The notes under the pieces are model-generated. The model was given only the letters and a program-made list of their open reading frames with translations. It was not told where the DNA came from and ran no database searches. Below, in pieces: positions 1-6,548 of a stretch of DNA of 12,160 nt; position 1 is the stretch's first letter; the number at the start of each line of letters is the position of its first letter. Both the position numbers and the translations under genes were made by a program. This DNA comes from Planctomycetota bacterium (GTDB taxonomy: Bacteria > Planctomycetota > Phycisphaerae > UBA1845 > PWPN01). The stretch is taken from NCBI GenBank assembly GCA_020346805.1, contig CP070790.1:4219722-4231881 (forward strand). The letters run 5' to 3'.

Positions 1-236
1 TCAAGGGTGGGGGTTGCAGCGGATTCACATATTCGCTCGATCTGACCGGCACCAAAGGAGAGAACGATGAAGAATTCGAAGAATACGGTATCAAAATGAT
101 TTGCGACCCCAAAAGTTATTTATACTTGAACGACACGACGGTGGATTTCAAAGACGAATTGATGGAGCGCGGATTTGTTTTTGACAATCCAAACGCAACC
201 GGCACCTGTGGTTGCGGGAGCAGCTTCTCTCCGTAA
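1..236 (+). CDS. iscA: IscA-type Fe-S cluster assembly carrier protein, 3' end only
   Basis: This is the C-terminal 77 codons of an A-type iron-sulfur carrier, read in frame from base 3 to the TAA at 234-236; the 5' end lies outside the window. Visible family marks are the GGGCSGF segment (first ligand cysteine) at the start and the C-terminal NPNATGTCGCGSSF segment, whose CGCG holds the other two conserved cysteines. A-type carriers receive Fe-S clusters from the IscU scaffold and pass them to apoproteins in the cytoplasm. The gene is followed after 65 bp by hscB, hscA, fdx and iscX, the standard isc order, which favours iscA over sufA or erpA. ErpA cannot be excluded from the fragment alone, but the operon position makes it unlikely. 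Confidence 0.93.
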   Translation, partial: KGGGCSGFTYSLDLTGTKGENDEEFEEYGIKMICDPKSYLYLNDTTVDFKDELMERGFVFDNPNATGTCGCGSSFSP

Positions 237-287
237 AAATATTGTTCTAAAGAAGTTAGACCAAAACAACCACATAATTAATCATTT

Positions 288-292
288 GGAGA
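288..292 (+). promoter_or_regulatory. Ribosome binding site of hscB
   Basis: GGAGA lies 9 bases before a GTG codon at 302. The match and spacing support GTG as the true start of hscB; there is no competing in-frame ATG before the zinc-ribbon cysteines. Confidence 0.7.
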
Positions 293-301
293 ACAACTAT
301 A

Positions 302-928
302 GTGTCCGATAAAGCTTCGCCGACGCGTCCAACCCATTGTATTGACTGCGCCAAGCCGATGGAATCACCCATATGCTGCACGCATTGCGGGTCATTAAAT
401 CCGGTGCCACTGGTCTCCATCAATTACTTTGAGTTTTTTGACATCAAGCCGGGGTACGATATAAACCAAGACGAGCTACACAAAAAATATCTATGCCTGA
501 GTCGAACCACGCACCCGGACATGGCGGGCCGGGATTCGGATGAGATGCGAAATCGGGCATTGATGTTGAATGCCGAGTTGAACCGGGCATATGAGACATT
601 AAAGGATCCGATTGAACGAGCAGAATACTTGCTGGCGCTTGCCGGAGGACCTACGCCGTCGGACGATAAATCGGTACCCGGCGATCTGCTGGGCGAAATA
701 ATGATGATTCGTGAAGAAATTGAAGAGGCCAAGTCGACAAATAAGACTCCGATGCTGGAAACATTAAAAAATCAGATCTGCCAAAAAGAACGAACCGTCC
801 GGGAACAAATTGCTGTTCTGGCACGCTCGCTGGACAAAAACGATCCGACTAATAAAAAAGCTATGCGCAAACAGCTCAATGCAATCAAATACTGGAACAA
901 TCTGTTGGAACAACTACCGACAGGGTAA
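302..928 (+). CDS. hscB: HscB, J-domain co-chaperone of Fe-S cluster assembly, with N-terminal zinc-ribbon-like motif
   Basis: This 208-residue J-protein stimulates the ATPase of HscA and delivers the scaffold IscU to it. Residues 13-29 hold two CxxC pairs (C13/C16 and C26/C29) that look like a zinc ribbon; E. coli HscB (about 171 residues) lacks it, while eukaryotic HSC20/HSCB has a comparable tetracysteine domain. The J-domain spans about 41-113 (NYFEFFDIKPGYDI onward) with the catalytic HPD at 71-73, and residues about 125-205 form the helical region expected to bind IscU. The start is GTG, chosen from the GGAGA at 288-292. It sits between iscA (65 bp upstream) and hscA (24 bp downstream), so one transcript is likely. 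The HscB assignment rests on both sequence and context; zinc binding is inferred from the cysteine spacing. Confidence 0.95.
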   Translation: MSDKASPTRPTHCIDCAKPMESPICCTHCGSLNPVPLVSINYFEFFDIKPGYDINQDELHKKYLCLSRTTHPDMAGRDSDEMRNRALMLNAELNRAYETLKDPIERAEYLLALAGGPTPSDDKSVPGDLLGEIMMIREEIEEAKSTNKTPMLETLKNQICQKERTVREQIAVLARSLDKNDPTNKKAMRKQLNAIKYWNNLLEQLPTG

Positions 929-952
929 CCGTGTTGACATAAACAAAATACG

Positions 953-2926
953 ATGAGTAATGAAGCTAACGTCATAATCGGCATAGACCTGGGCACCACC
1001 AATTCACTGGTGGCATTTTGCGATGAAAAGGGGCCAAGGATCCTGAGCAATGAGTCGATTGAGGGGCAGATACCATCTGTTCTGGCTTTTGATCCGGAAA
1101 AAGGGGTCACCATCGGACGAGAAGCAAAAGTCCATGCCGTAGAGAAACCCGAAACGACGGTTTTTTCCATCAAACGGCTGATGGTCAGGGGTTATGACGA
1201 ACTGGCGAAAAGCGGGGAACTTGAACATCTTCCTTACCATGTGGTCAAACGAGTAGCTGAGTCTTCGGATCGTGACATAGCGGCAGTTGAGATTGAAGAC
1301 CGACTTATGACCCCGCCCGAACTCAGTGCCATTATTTTACGCGAATTGAAACAGCGAGCGGAGGCGGTGCTGGGATGCCAAATTGGTAAAGCGGTTATCA
1401 CGGTACCGGCCTATTTCGACGATGCCCAGCGCCAGGCAACACGGGATGCGGGAAAGATTGCCGGTCTTGAGGTAATGCGGATCATCAATGAGCCGACGGC
1501 AGCGGCCCTGGCATACGGGCTGGGAGTAAGGGATCAAACCGAGTTATCGCAAGATGAGGAAATCGAACTACCGTTAGCCCAACAGTGCAACTCGCTGGAT
1601 GATCAGGAAAAAGAATCATCAACAAACAGCGGATCAACAGACGACGAGCCGATCATTGCCGTATACGATCTGGGAGGGGGTACTTTTGACATCTCCATAT
1701 TGAGAATCGTCAACAACGTCTTTGAAGTGCTGAGCACGCATGGCAATACCCAACTCGGGGGTGACGACCTGGACCGGGAGATCATCAAGCTTATCCAGCG
1801 GGAGATCAAAGAGCAGTTCCGCATAAATATTGAATCGCCGCAAACCAAACAGGCCCTGCGAACATTTGCCGAAAATGTAAAGATCCGCCTGAGCACCGAG
1901 CAGCAGGCATCGGTAGAAATAGATATTGGTCAGGGCCGGTTGTACAAGAGGACCATAAGTCGCAATGAATTTGAAGCGATGATTGCTCCCTGGATCGACA
2001 AAACCATGGATTCCTGCCGCCGGGCTCTTACCGATGCCAGGATCGAGGCGGAAACTATCAGTCAGGTAATCATGGTTGGCGGCAGCACACGGATTCCGTA
2101 TGTAAGACAGCGAGCTGAAGGATTATTTGGCCGGCGTCCATACACCGCGTTAAACCCAGAAGAAGTTGTAGCCTTGGGCGCTGCCGTCCAGGCGGGTGTT
2201 TTGGCGAGAACGCGGAGTGATGCGCTGCTGCTCGTCATTATTCCGCTGTCGCTGGGTATCGAAACCATGGGCGGTGCAATGGGTAAACTGATTCTGCGTA
2301 ACACACGTATTCCCTGCCAGGCAGCTGAGTTTTTCAGCACCTTTGTCGACGGGCAAACCAATGTAAAAATCAACGTACTGCAGGGGGAGCGGGAACTGGC
2401 CAAAGATTGCCGATCGCTGGGTGAATTTGAGCTGCGAGATATTCCGCCCATGCCGGCAGGGATCCCCAAAATTCGAGTTTCATTCTTAATTGACGAAAAC
2501 GGAATACTAAACGTATCGGCAATCGAGGAGCGAAGCGCTAAGCAAGCAAGCATCCAGATTATCCCCACCCACGGCCTGACGGTGGACGAGGTCAAGCGGA
2601 TGGAAATCGAATCGATCATGCACGCACGCAAAGACATGACCGAACACTGGCTGATCGATCTGAGAAACCAGATTACTTTCGATACTAATAAAGCCGAACA
2701 AATGTTGGCCAAGGTAGGAGACCGAATGAATGCCCGGCAGCGCGGGGACATCGAACACGCCCTGCACAACCTGCGGATGCTGGCTGAAAAGAGCGACAGC
2801 GCTGAGCTGCTACAACGGGCCTTAGGCGAGTTTAATGAGATGACGGTACGACTGGCGGAATTGTCCATTACACAATCGCTGCAACAAGCCGGTGATTCAG
2901 ATCTATCCTCATCAAACGGTGTTTGA
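953..2926 (+). CDS. hscA: HscA, Hsp70-family chaperone of Fe-S cluster assembly
   Basis: This 657-residue cytoplasmic Hsp70 uses ATP to act on the IscU scaffold with HscB. The ATPase domain shows GIDLGTTNS (10-18), [11 protein letters not shown] (179-189), [11 protein letters not shown] (238-248), LGGDD (268-272) and [10 protein letters not shown] (375-384). The interdomain linker precedes [11 protein letters not shown] at 431-441, followed by the substrate-binding domain and a helical lid to the end. It is about 40 residues longer than E. coli HscA (616), mostly from an acidic Ser/Glu/Asp-rich insertion at about 193-232. The linker reads [11 protein letters not shown], so V428 stands where Hsp70s almost always have Asp. 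No clear Shine-Dalgarno precedes the ATG, and with only 24 bp after hscB, translational coupling is plausible. Its place between hscB and fdx separates it from DnaK. Confidence 0.96.
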   Translation: MSNEANVIIGIDLGTTNSLVAFCDEKGPRILSNESIEGQIPSVLAFDPEKGVTIGREAKVHAVEKPETTVFSIKRLMVRGYDELAKSGELEHLPYHVVKRVAESSDRDIAAVEIEDRLMTPPELSAIILRELKQRAEAVLGCQIGKAVITVPAYFDDAQRQATRDAGKIAGLEVMRIINEPTAAALAYGLGVRDQTELSQDEEIELPLAQQCNSLDDQEKESSTNSGSTDDEPIIAVYDLGGGTFDISILRIVNNVFEVLSTHGNTQLGGDDLDREIIKLIQREIKEQFRINIESPQTKQALRTFAENVKIRLSTEQQASVEIDIGQGRLYKRTISRNEFEAMIAPWIDKTMDSCRRALTDARIEAETISQVIMVGGSTRIPYVRQRAEGLFGRRPYTALNPEEVVALGAAVQAGVLARTRSDALLLVIIPLSLGIETMGGAMGKLILRNTRIPCQAAEFFSTFVDGQTNVKINVLQGERELAKDCRSLGEFELRDIPPMPAGIPKIRVSFLIDENGILNVSAIEERSAKQASIQIIPTHGLTVDEVKRMEIESIMHARKDMTEHWLIDLRNQITFDTNKAEQMLAKVGDRMNARQRGDIEHALHNLRMLAEKSDSAELLQRALGEFNEMTVRLAELSITQSLQQAGDSDLSSSNGV

Positions 2927-2944
2927 CCTTCGAGGATCAACGGC

Positions 2945-2950
2945 GGAAGA
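2945..2950 (+). promoter_or_regulatory. Ribosome binding site of fdx
   Basis: GGAAGA stands 6 bases before the ATG at 2957. This favours that start over a second in-frame ATG at 2978. Confidence 0.55.
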
Positions 2951-2956
2951 TTCGAC

Positions 2957-3346
2957 ATGTTAAATAGTCACATCCAAATGCCTACACAAAACTATAAGAT
3001 TACCTTTCAACCGATGAATCGCACGGTTGAAGTCGATCCGGCGGATCTGCCCTACGGCAACCACGGTTTAGCGGGCAGCATCCTGGACATTGCCCTCAAG
3101 CATGGAATCCAAATCGAACATGCTTGCGGCGGGGTATGCGCCTGCTCAACCTGTCACGTAATCATCAAACAGGGCTTTAACGCATGTCACCGACCCACCG
3201 AAGATGAAGAGGATAAATTGGATGATGCCTACGGTCTCAAACCTCAATCCAGATTGGCCTGCCAATGCGTACCCGACGGCACAAAAGATATAGTGGTTGA
3301 AATACCCGAATGGAATCGCAATCTCGCCAAAGAAGGCGAAGATTGA
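2957..3346 (+). CDS. fdx: Isc-type [2Fe-2S] ferredoxin
   Basis: This 129-residue adrenodoxin-type ferredoxin is expected to carry one [2Fe-2S] cluster and supply electrons for cluster assembly on IscU. Cluster ligands are C57, C63 and C66 in [14 protein letters not shown], then C102 in RLACQC; the 35-residue gap from C66 to C102 equals that of E. coli Fdx, and C61 matches the extra non-ligand cysteine seen there. C104, next to the last ligand, and C77 are additional. The tail [17 protein letters not shown] resembles the E. coli VVEIPRYTINHAREH end. The protein is somewhat longer than E. coli Fdx (111), mainly at the N-terminus; a start at M8 (2978) would shorten it, but the better ribosome site favours 2957. 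It ends in tandem TGA-TAA stops, 16 bases before iscX. Confidence 0.96.
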   Translation: MLNSHIQMPTQNYKITFQPMNRTVEVDPADLPYGNHGLAGSILDIALKHGIQIEHACGGVCACSTCHVIIKQGFNACHRPTEDEEDKLDDAYGLKPQSRLACQCVPDGTKDIVVEIPEWNRNLAKEGED

Positions 3347-3347
3347 T

Positions 3348-3353
3348 AAGGAG
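3348..3353 (+). promoter_or_regulatory. Ribosome binding site of iscX
   Basis: AAGGAG lies 9 bases before the ATG at 3363. A nearer ATG at 3358 is in another frame and stops after five codons, so 3363 is the working start. Confidence 0.75.
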
Positions 3354-3362
3354 AATCATGCC

Positions 3363-3578
3363 ATGTCGCCGTTGAAGTGGTCAGATGCTGAAGAAATCGC
3401 CATCCGTTTATACGAAAGCAAACCCCAACAGGATCCGCTGCAGGTGCGTTTTACCGACCTACATCAATGGGTATGTGAACTCGAAGATTTCGATGACGAT
3501 CAGAGCGCCTCCAATGAAGGCTTATTGGAAGCTATACAAATGGCCTGGCTGGAGGAATGGCAGGAGACACAGGAATGA
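3363..3578 (+). CDS. iscX: IscX, small acidic Fe-S assembly modulator
   Basis: This 71-residue protein closely follows E. coli IscX (66 residues): [10 protein letters not shown] near the start, then [10 protein letters not shown], the acidic LEDFDDD, and [10 protein letters not shown] before WLEEW. IscX (YfhJ) binds the cysteine desulfurase IscS and iron, and is thought to tune the rate of cluster assembly. The frame is open upstream to 3297, but the extra 22 residues overlap fdx and do not belong to the family. The start at 3363 has a good AAGGAG and yields the expected length. It is the last gene of the isc operon: a convergent gene lies beyond, and a possible terminator structure follows about 60 bp later. 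Confidence 0.95.
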   Translation: MSPLKWSDAEEIAIRLYESKPQQDPLQVRFTDLHQWVCELEDFDDDQSASNEGLLEAIQMAWLEEWQETQE

Positions 3579-3608
3579 TTCACAACCATGCATGTCCCAC
3601 AAAATCAC

Positions 3609-3620
3609 ATAAGTACTTAT
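3609..3620. repeat. 12-bp perfect palindrome after iscX
   Basis: ATAAGTACTTAT is its own reverse complement. It stands 30 bases after the iscX stop in AT-rich DNA. It could be a protein binding site or chance; nothing nearby decides this. Confidence 0.35.
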
Positions 3621-3639
3621 TAAATAACAATTTATATGG

Positions 3640-3735
3640 ATTCCGCTTCAAACGTGTGCCGGGTCTGGCTCAATTATTCCAAAGGAATATTGTGCCTGCT
3701 CCGCTCTCTTAGCGCATCTTTGAAGTGGAATTTTT
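3640..3735. terminator. Nested stem structure between convergent operons, possible terminator
   Basis: An outer stem pairs 3640-3652 (ATTCCGCTTCAAA) with 3719-3731 (TTTGAAGTGGAAT), 13 pairs with one G-U on the plus strand, followed by a run of T to 3735. Inside its loop is a second hairpin at 3667-3696: GGC, CAAT and ATTCC pair with GGAAT, ATTG and GCC around an AAA loop, with one T-T mismatch and one bulged T. It lies where transcripts of the plus-strand isc operon and the minus-strand sulfatase meet. The inner hairpin has no T run on either side, so it is not a textbook intrinsic terminator; RNA protection or a structured RNA are alternatives. Confidence 0.4.
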
Positions 3736-3785
3736 ATGACACCCAAACACTCTTACCGTAGGGTTTGCCCCGCCGATGTAGGGGA

Positions 3786-5306
3786 TTAGTTTGAAATCTC
3801 TTTCCATCCGCCGACATACGGAGAGCTATCCCAGCAATTATCCAGACCGAGTACTCTCGGATCGGCAGTTTCTTTTAACCAGTGGTCTAATTGGCCGCGC
3901 AACTTTTGTCTTACCTCCGCGTATTTTGGCCGATCGGCAACGTTGATCAGTTGGTGCGGATCTTGGTCCAGATCGTATAGTTCTTCGGCGGGGCGCTTGG
4001 CAAAAGCAAGTTTGTATAATGCCGATATTTGGGGATCGTTGCGACCGGCCAAGAGTGCATTTTTGGAAGGCGAATCGTCAACATCGCCAAATTGTCTGTC
4101 GAGTTTAAGTATCTTTTTTCTACCATTCCTTCTAAGAATCATATTCAAATGAGGTTCACCTTGCGGCCAACGATCGGGTAGAAAGTTGCGGATGTAGAGA
4201 TACTGCTTGGTACGGATGGCCCGGCTGGGATAGCTCAGATTGTCTTTACGGCAATATGCATGTCGTTCTCGCTCCAAAAATACCTTATCCCGGAGCACAG
4301 TGCTTCTGGAGTCGATGAGCAAATCAAGGAAGCTGCAACCGGTCATTTCCCGCAAGGGTTTCAAGTCCGCTGCCTCGAGGAAGGTGGGGGCAAAATCGGT
4401 AAAGCTGATAAAATCATCAACTCGTCGACCACCCTTAATCTTTACAGGCCAACGGACGGCCATAGGCATTCGGCTCCCGCAATCATAGAGATTGGCTTTG
4501 GCCCGAGGGAAAGGCATACCATTATCACTGGTCATCACTACCATAGTGTTATCTAACAGATTTCTGGCTTCCAGCAGCTCAAGCATCCTGCCCACTTGGC
4601 TATCGAAGCGTTGAACCTCAAAATAATAATCCAGCATATCGCTGCGGACTTCAGGTGTGTCGGGCAGGAACGGGGGCACAACCACATCTTCTATTTTCAT
4701 GCCCGATTTCAGGCCGGAGCCCTTTTCATAAGCCCGATGAGGATCATGACTGCCAAACCAGAAGCAAAACGGCCGGCCCAAGGGCACTTTTTCCAGAAAC
4801 TCTCTAAAGCCACCTTTGAATTTCGGCCCGGCAGGATTACGACTCCAACCCCCGAGTTGGTAGTTGCCGGGAGACCAACCTTTGCCGGTATAGCCAACGT
4901 AATATCCAGATGCCTCGAGGATGTCTGGGTAGACCCTGAACTTGTTCTGTAAGGTACTAAAGAGGTTACCCCCCTCTTCGAGTCTATGGATGGCCTGGCC
5001 GGTAAGAATCGCTCCCCGTGAAGGAGTACATGTAGGAGCGGCACAGAAGGCGTGAGTAAAAAGCACCCCTCGAGATGCTATCCGATCGAAAACGGGGGTC
5101 TTTATTACCTTGTCGCCGTAGACGCCGGCATGAGGCCAGGACCAGTCATCGGCAATGGCGAATAATATGTTCGGCCGATCATTGGCCCGCTCGCCAGCAG
5201 AGGTCCCCGCTGCCATTACGTTACAACTCAGCATTATTATCACCACCGCCGTAATACAGCATGTCAAGGTGGTACGTCTGACATCAATAACAGCGGTTGT
5301 TTGCAT
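3786..5306 (-). CDS. Secreted sulfatase, N-sulfoglucosamine sulfohydrolase (SGSH)-like
   Basis: This 506-residue type I sulfatase is expected to hydrolyse sulfate esters or sulfamates on sugars outside the cytoplasm. Residues 1-32 form a signal peptide (Arg pair, hydrophobic stretch, small residues at VMAAG). Metal site residues include D53-D54 and the SDNG at 260-263. CTPSRGAILTG from C93 is the formylglycine motif, cysteine type, so an anaerobic or FGE-type maturase is required. HDPHR (187-191), SDNGMPFP, TNLY-like NLYD, FLPDTPEVR and the C-terminal LYDLDQDPHQLINVADRP follow the heparan N-sulfatase pattern; the real substrate is unknown. The start at 5306 is preferred over 5327 because AAGGG lies 7 bases upstream and the signal peptide becomes typical; it also leaves a 4-bp gap to the upstream iolB-like gene, implying coupling. 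Confidence 0.92.
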   Translation of the reverse strand: MQTTAVIDVRRTTLTCCITAVVIIMLSCNVMAAGTSAGERANDRPNILFAIADDWSWPHAGVYGDKVIKTPVFDRIASRGVLFTHAFCAAPTCTPSRGAILTGQAIHRLEEGGNLFSTLQNKFRVYPDILEASGYYVGYTGKGWSPGNYQLGGWSRNPAGPKFKGGFREFLEKVPLGRPFCFWFGSHDPHRAYEKGSGLKSGMKIEDVVVPPFLPDTPEVRSDMLDYYFEVQRFDSQVGRMLELLEARNLLDNTMVVMTSDNGMPFPRAKANLYDCGSRMPMAVRWPVKIKGGRRVDDFISFTDFAPTFLEAADLKPLREMTGCSFLDLLIDSRSTVLRDKVFLERERHAYCRKDNLSYPSRAIRTKQYLYIRNFLPDRWPQGEPHLNMILRRNGRKKILKLDRQFGDVDDSPSKNALLAGRNDPQISALYKLAFAKRPAEELYDLDQDPHQLINVADRPKYAEVRQKLRGQLDHWLKETADPRVLGLDNCWDSSPYVGGWKEISN

Positions 5307-5310
5307 ACGG

Positions 5311-6324
5311 TCACCCTTTACTGACATCGATCCCCAATTGTTTGAGGTACATGGCCAGGATGTGGGCCTGCTCCCCGTCTAGACCGCCTTCCGCCGCCAG
5401 ACGTTTAAATTCGGCCTTTTTCAGCGGCTTTCGGGGACGATCGGCAGTTACCTTGTCCAGGATATCGCCAACTTCCTTGAGATAAGCGAATTCCGGCACA
5501 TCGAGCATTTTCAAGGTTGAGCCTTTACCGGCCAAACCCCAAATGTAAAGAATGTCGCTATTGGGACCAGCTATAACCGGATGGGCGGCGCCGGGGATGG
5601 CAAAGGCATCGCGATTGTGGATGACATAAGCATTATCTAAACCCTGATCGTCGAACAGCATCTGTACACCAAATGGCCCCCATGCCCCGACGGTGATCCT
5701 GGCCAGATGATAGTAAACCTCTTCATGGTCGGTCTGACCGTTTTCAGGATCATCTTTATCGTGAACATGGAGGGGGGTTCCCGACCATAAACCGGGCGGG
5801 CTATATGTTTCGCCCCCCACCAGGACGGTTGTCATATCCTCCGGCGTAAACATGGTTATGACTTCACGATACCATATACCGGTCCCGCGCGGCAGATTCT
5901 CCCGTTGGCCGGGCTCGACCATGGCCGGCGGCTTGTGCCCGTCTGCCGGTGCGGAGAAATATACCAGTTCGCCCTTCCCGGCGATCTCGATAGTGGCGTC
6001 GGCGGGTGCGTAGACGGCATAGGCATTACTTTGACCGGGTAATGTCGCAAAGGGGCCGCCATCCCGTCGCCCCTTAAACACCTCAGGGCCAATCTTTATT
6101 TCAAATTCGCCGACCGCGGGAACCAAAGCGAATTCACGATCACGAGTTTCCATTCGGTGAGGGCCGTTATCCAGCCGGCAGGCGCCGAAGGCCAGGATAG
6201 TCAGTGGAGTACTATCAACTTGGGGATCGAAGATTAATCCCGTACTTTGGCCATCCCACCGTACCAGTGGCGAAATCTCACCCGTACGAATACGTTTTCG
6301 ATACAGTTCCAGTGTTTTTTGCAT
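5311..6324 (-). CDS. IolB/KduI-family isomerase (5-deoxy-glucuronate isomerase-like) with C-terminal extension
   Basis: This 337-residue bicupin of the IolB/KduI family would interconvert an aldose or uronate with its ketose; IolB itself acts on 5-deoxy-glucuronate in myo-inositol catabolism. The metal site is seen as HVHD (H186, H188), an Asp-His-Glu-Glu segment with E201/E202, and H248 in GAAHPVIAGPNSDILYIWGLAG, which matches IolB well. The N-terminal half is the degenerate first cupin. After about residue 278 comes a roughly 55-residue charged, helical tail not found in the ~270-residue Bacillus IolB. ATG 6324 is chosen over TTG 6330 because GGGAG lies 7 bases upstream. The partner sulfatase starts 4 bp after its stop. 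With no other iol gene in view, the substrate may not be inositol-derived, so no gene symbol is given. Confidence 0.85.
   Translation of the reverse strand: MQKTLELYRKRIRTGEISPLVRWDGQSTGLIFDPQVDSTPLTILAFGACRLDNGPHRMETRDREFALVPAVGEFEIKIGPEVFKGRRDGGPFATLPGQSNAYAVYAPADATIEIAGKGELVYFSAPADGHKPPAMVEPGQRENLPRGTGIWYREVITMFTPEDMTTVLVGGETYSPPGLWSGTPLHVHDKDDPENGQTDHEEVYYHLARITVGAWGPFGVQMLFDDQGLDNAYVIHNRDAFAIPGAAHPVIAGPNSDILYIWGLAGKGSTLKMLDVPEFAYLKEVGDILDKVTADRPRKPLKKAEFKRLAAEGGLDGEQAHILAMYLKQLGIDVSKG
5314..5318 (-). promoter_or_regulatory. Ribosome binding site of the sulfatase gene
   Basis: On the minus strand AAGGG ends 7 bases before the ATG at 5306. It sits within the last codons of the upstream iolB-like gene, just before its TGA (5313-5311), an arrangement typical of translational coupling. 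It decides the sulfatase start in favour of 5306. Confidence 0.65.
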
Positions 6325-6331
6325 AAACAAA

Positions 6332-6336
6332 CTCCC
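6332..6336 (-). promoter_or_regulatory. Ribosome binding site of the iolB-like gene, inside a repeat arm
   Basis: GGGAG on the minus strand is 7 bases before the ATG at 6324. It lies within the outer inverted-repeat arm of the palindromic element at 6329-6504, so the element appears to supply the translation signal. Confidence 0.65.
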
Positions 6337-6403
6337 GGTATTTTTACGAATAAGTACGTGTTCAGCACTTCATAAACTACCGAATAACATTAGTAAAATC
6401 CCA

Positions 6404-6471
6404 GTCACCCTGAGCGGAGCGAAGGGTCTCCGTTTTCGATAACAGAGATTCTTCACTTCGCTCAGAATGAC
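6404..6471. repeat. Inner palindrome of GTCA-YY-CTGAGCG type
   Basis: Arms of 27 bases (6404-6430 and 6445-6471) agree at 21 positions when one is reverse-complemented; most differences are paired C/T or G/A changes. Each arm begins GTCAYYCTGAGCG and ends in TCTC. From memory, this motif is a dispersed intergenic repeat in genomes of several unrelated phyla. A 14-base loop separates the arms. Confidence 0.65.
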
Positions 6472-6548
6472 GCCTAACACGTACGGAAATATTACCGGGA
6501 GTTTAGGCCAAGTAGTGACAGCAAGCAAGTGGAAGTGGGAGTATAAGG

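Larger units (their letters stand above)
6329..6504. repeat. MITE/REP-like nested palindromic element
   Basis: The non-coding DNA between the iolB-like gene and the lipoprotein gene holds two nested inverted repeats. Outer arms: AAACTCCCGGTA at 6329-6340 matches TACCGGGAGTTT at 6493-6504, and GTACGTGTT at 6354-6362 matches AACACGTAC at 6476-6484. The inner pair is at 6404-6430 and 6445-6471. The whole is about 176 bp with no open frame, like a non-autonomous palindromic element. No clear target-site duplication is visible, and no second copy occurs in the window, so mobility is inferred. The 44 bases on to 6548 hold nothing recognisable. Confidence 0.6.

Noticed and set aside
248..264. Small hairpin TCTAA/TTAGA between iscA and hscB
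   Set aside because: It has only five A/T-rich pairs and no T run, which is expected by chance in such DNA.
2062..2958. A 298-codon open frame on the minus strand opposite hscA
   Set aside because: It lies wholly opposite a well-conserved chaperone gene, has Ser/Arg-rich low-quality sequence, and matches no family I know.
3297..3362. Upstream extension of IscX by 22 residues
   Set aside because: It overlaps fdx, has no family support, and the AAGGAG fits the ATG at 3363.
3764..3784. CCCC/GGGG pairing just after the sulfatase stop as a terminator
   Set aside because: It has a four-pair stem with no T run on the minus strand, too weak to call.
5307..5327. Alternative sulfatase start at 5327 overlapping the iolB-like gene
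   Set aside because: The start at 5306 has a better-placed ribosome site and a more typical signal peptide.
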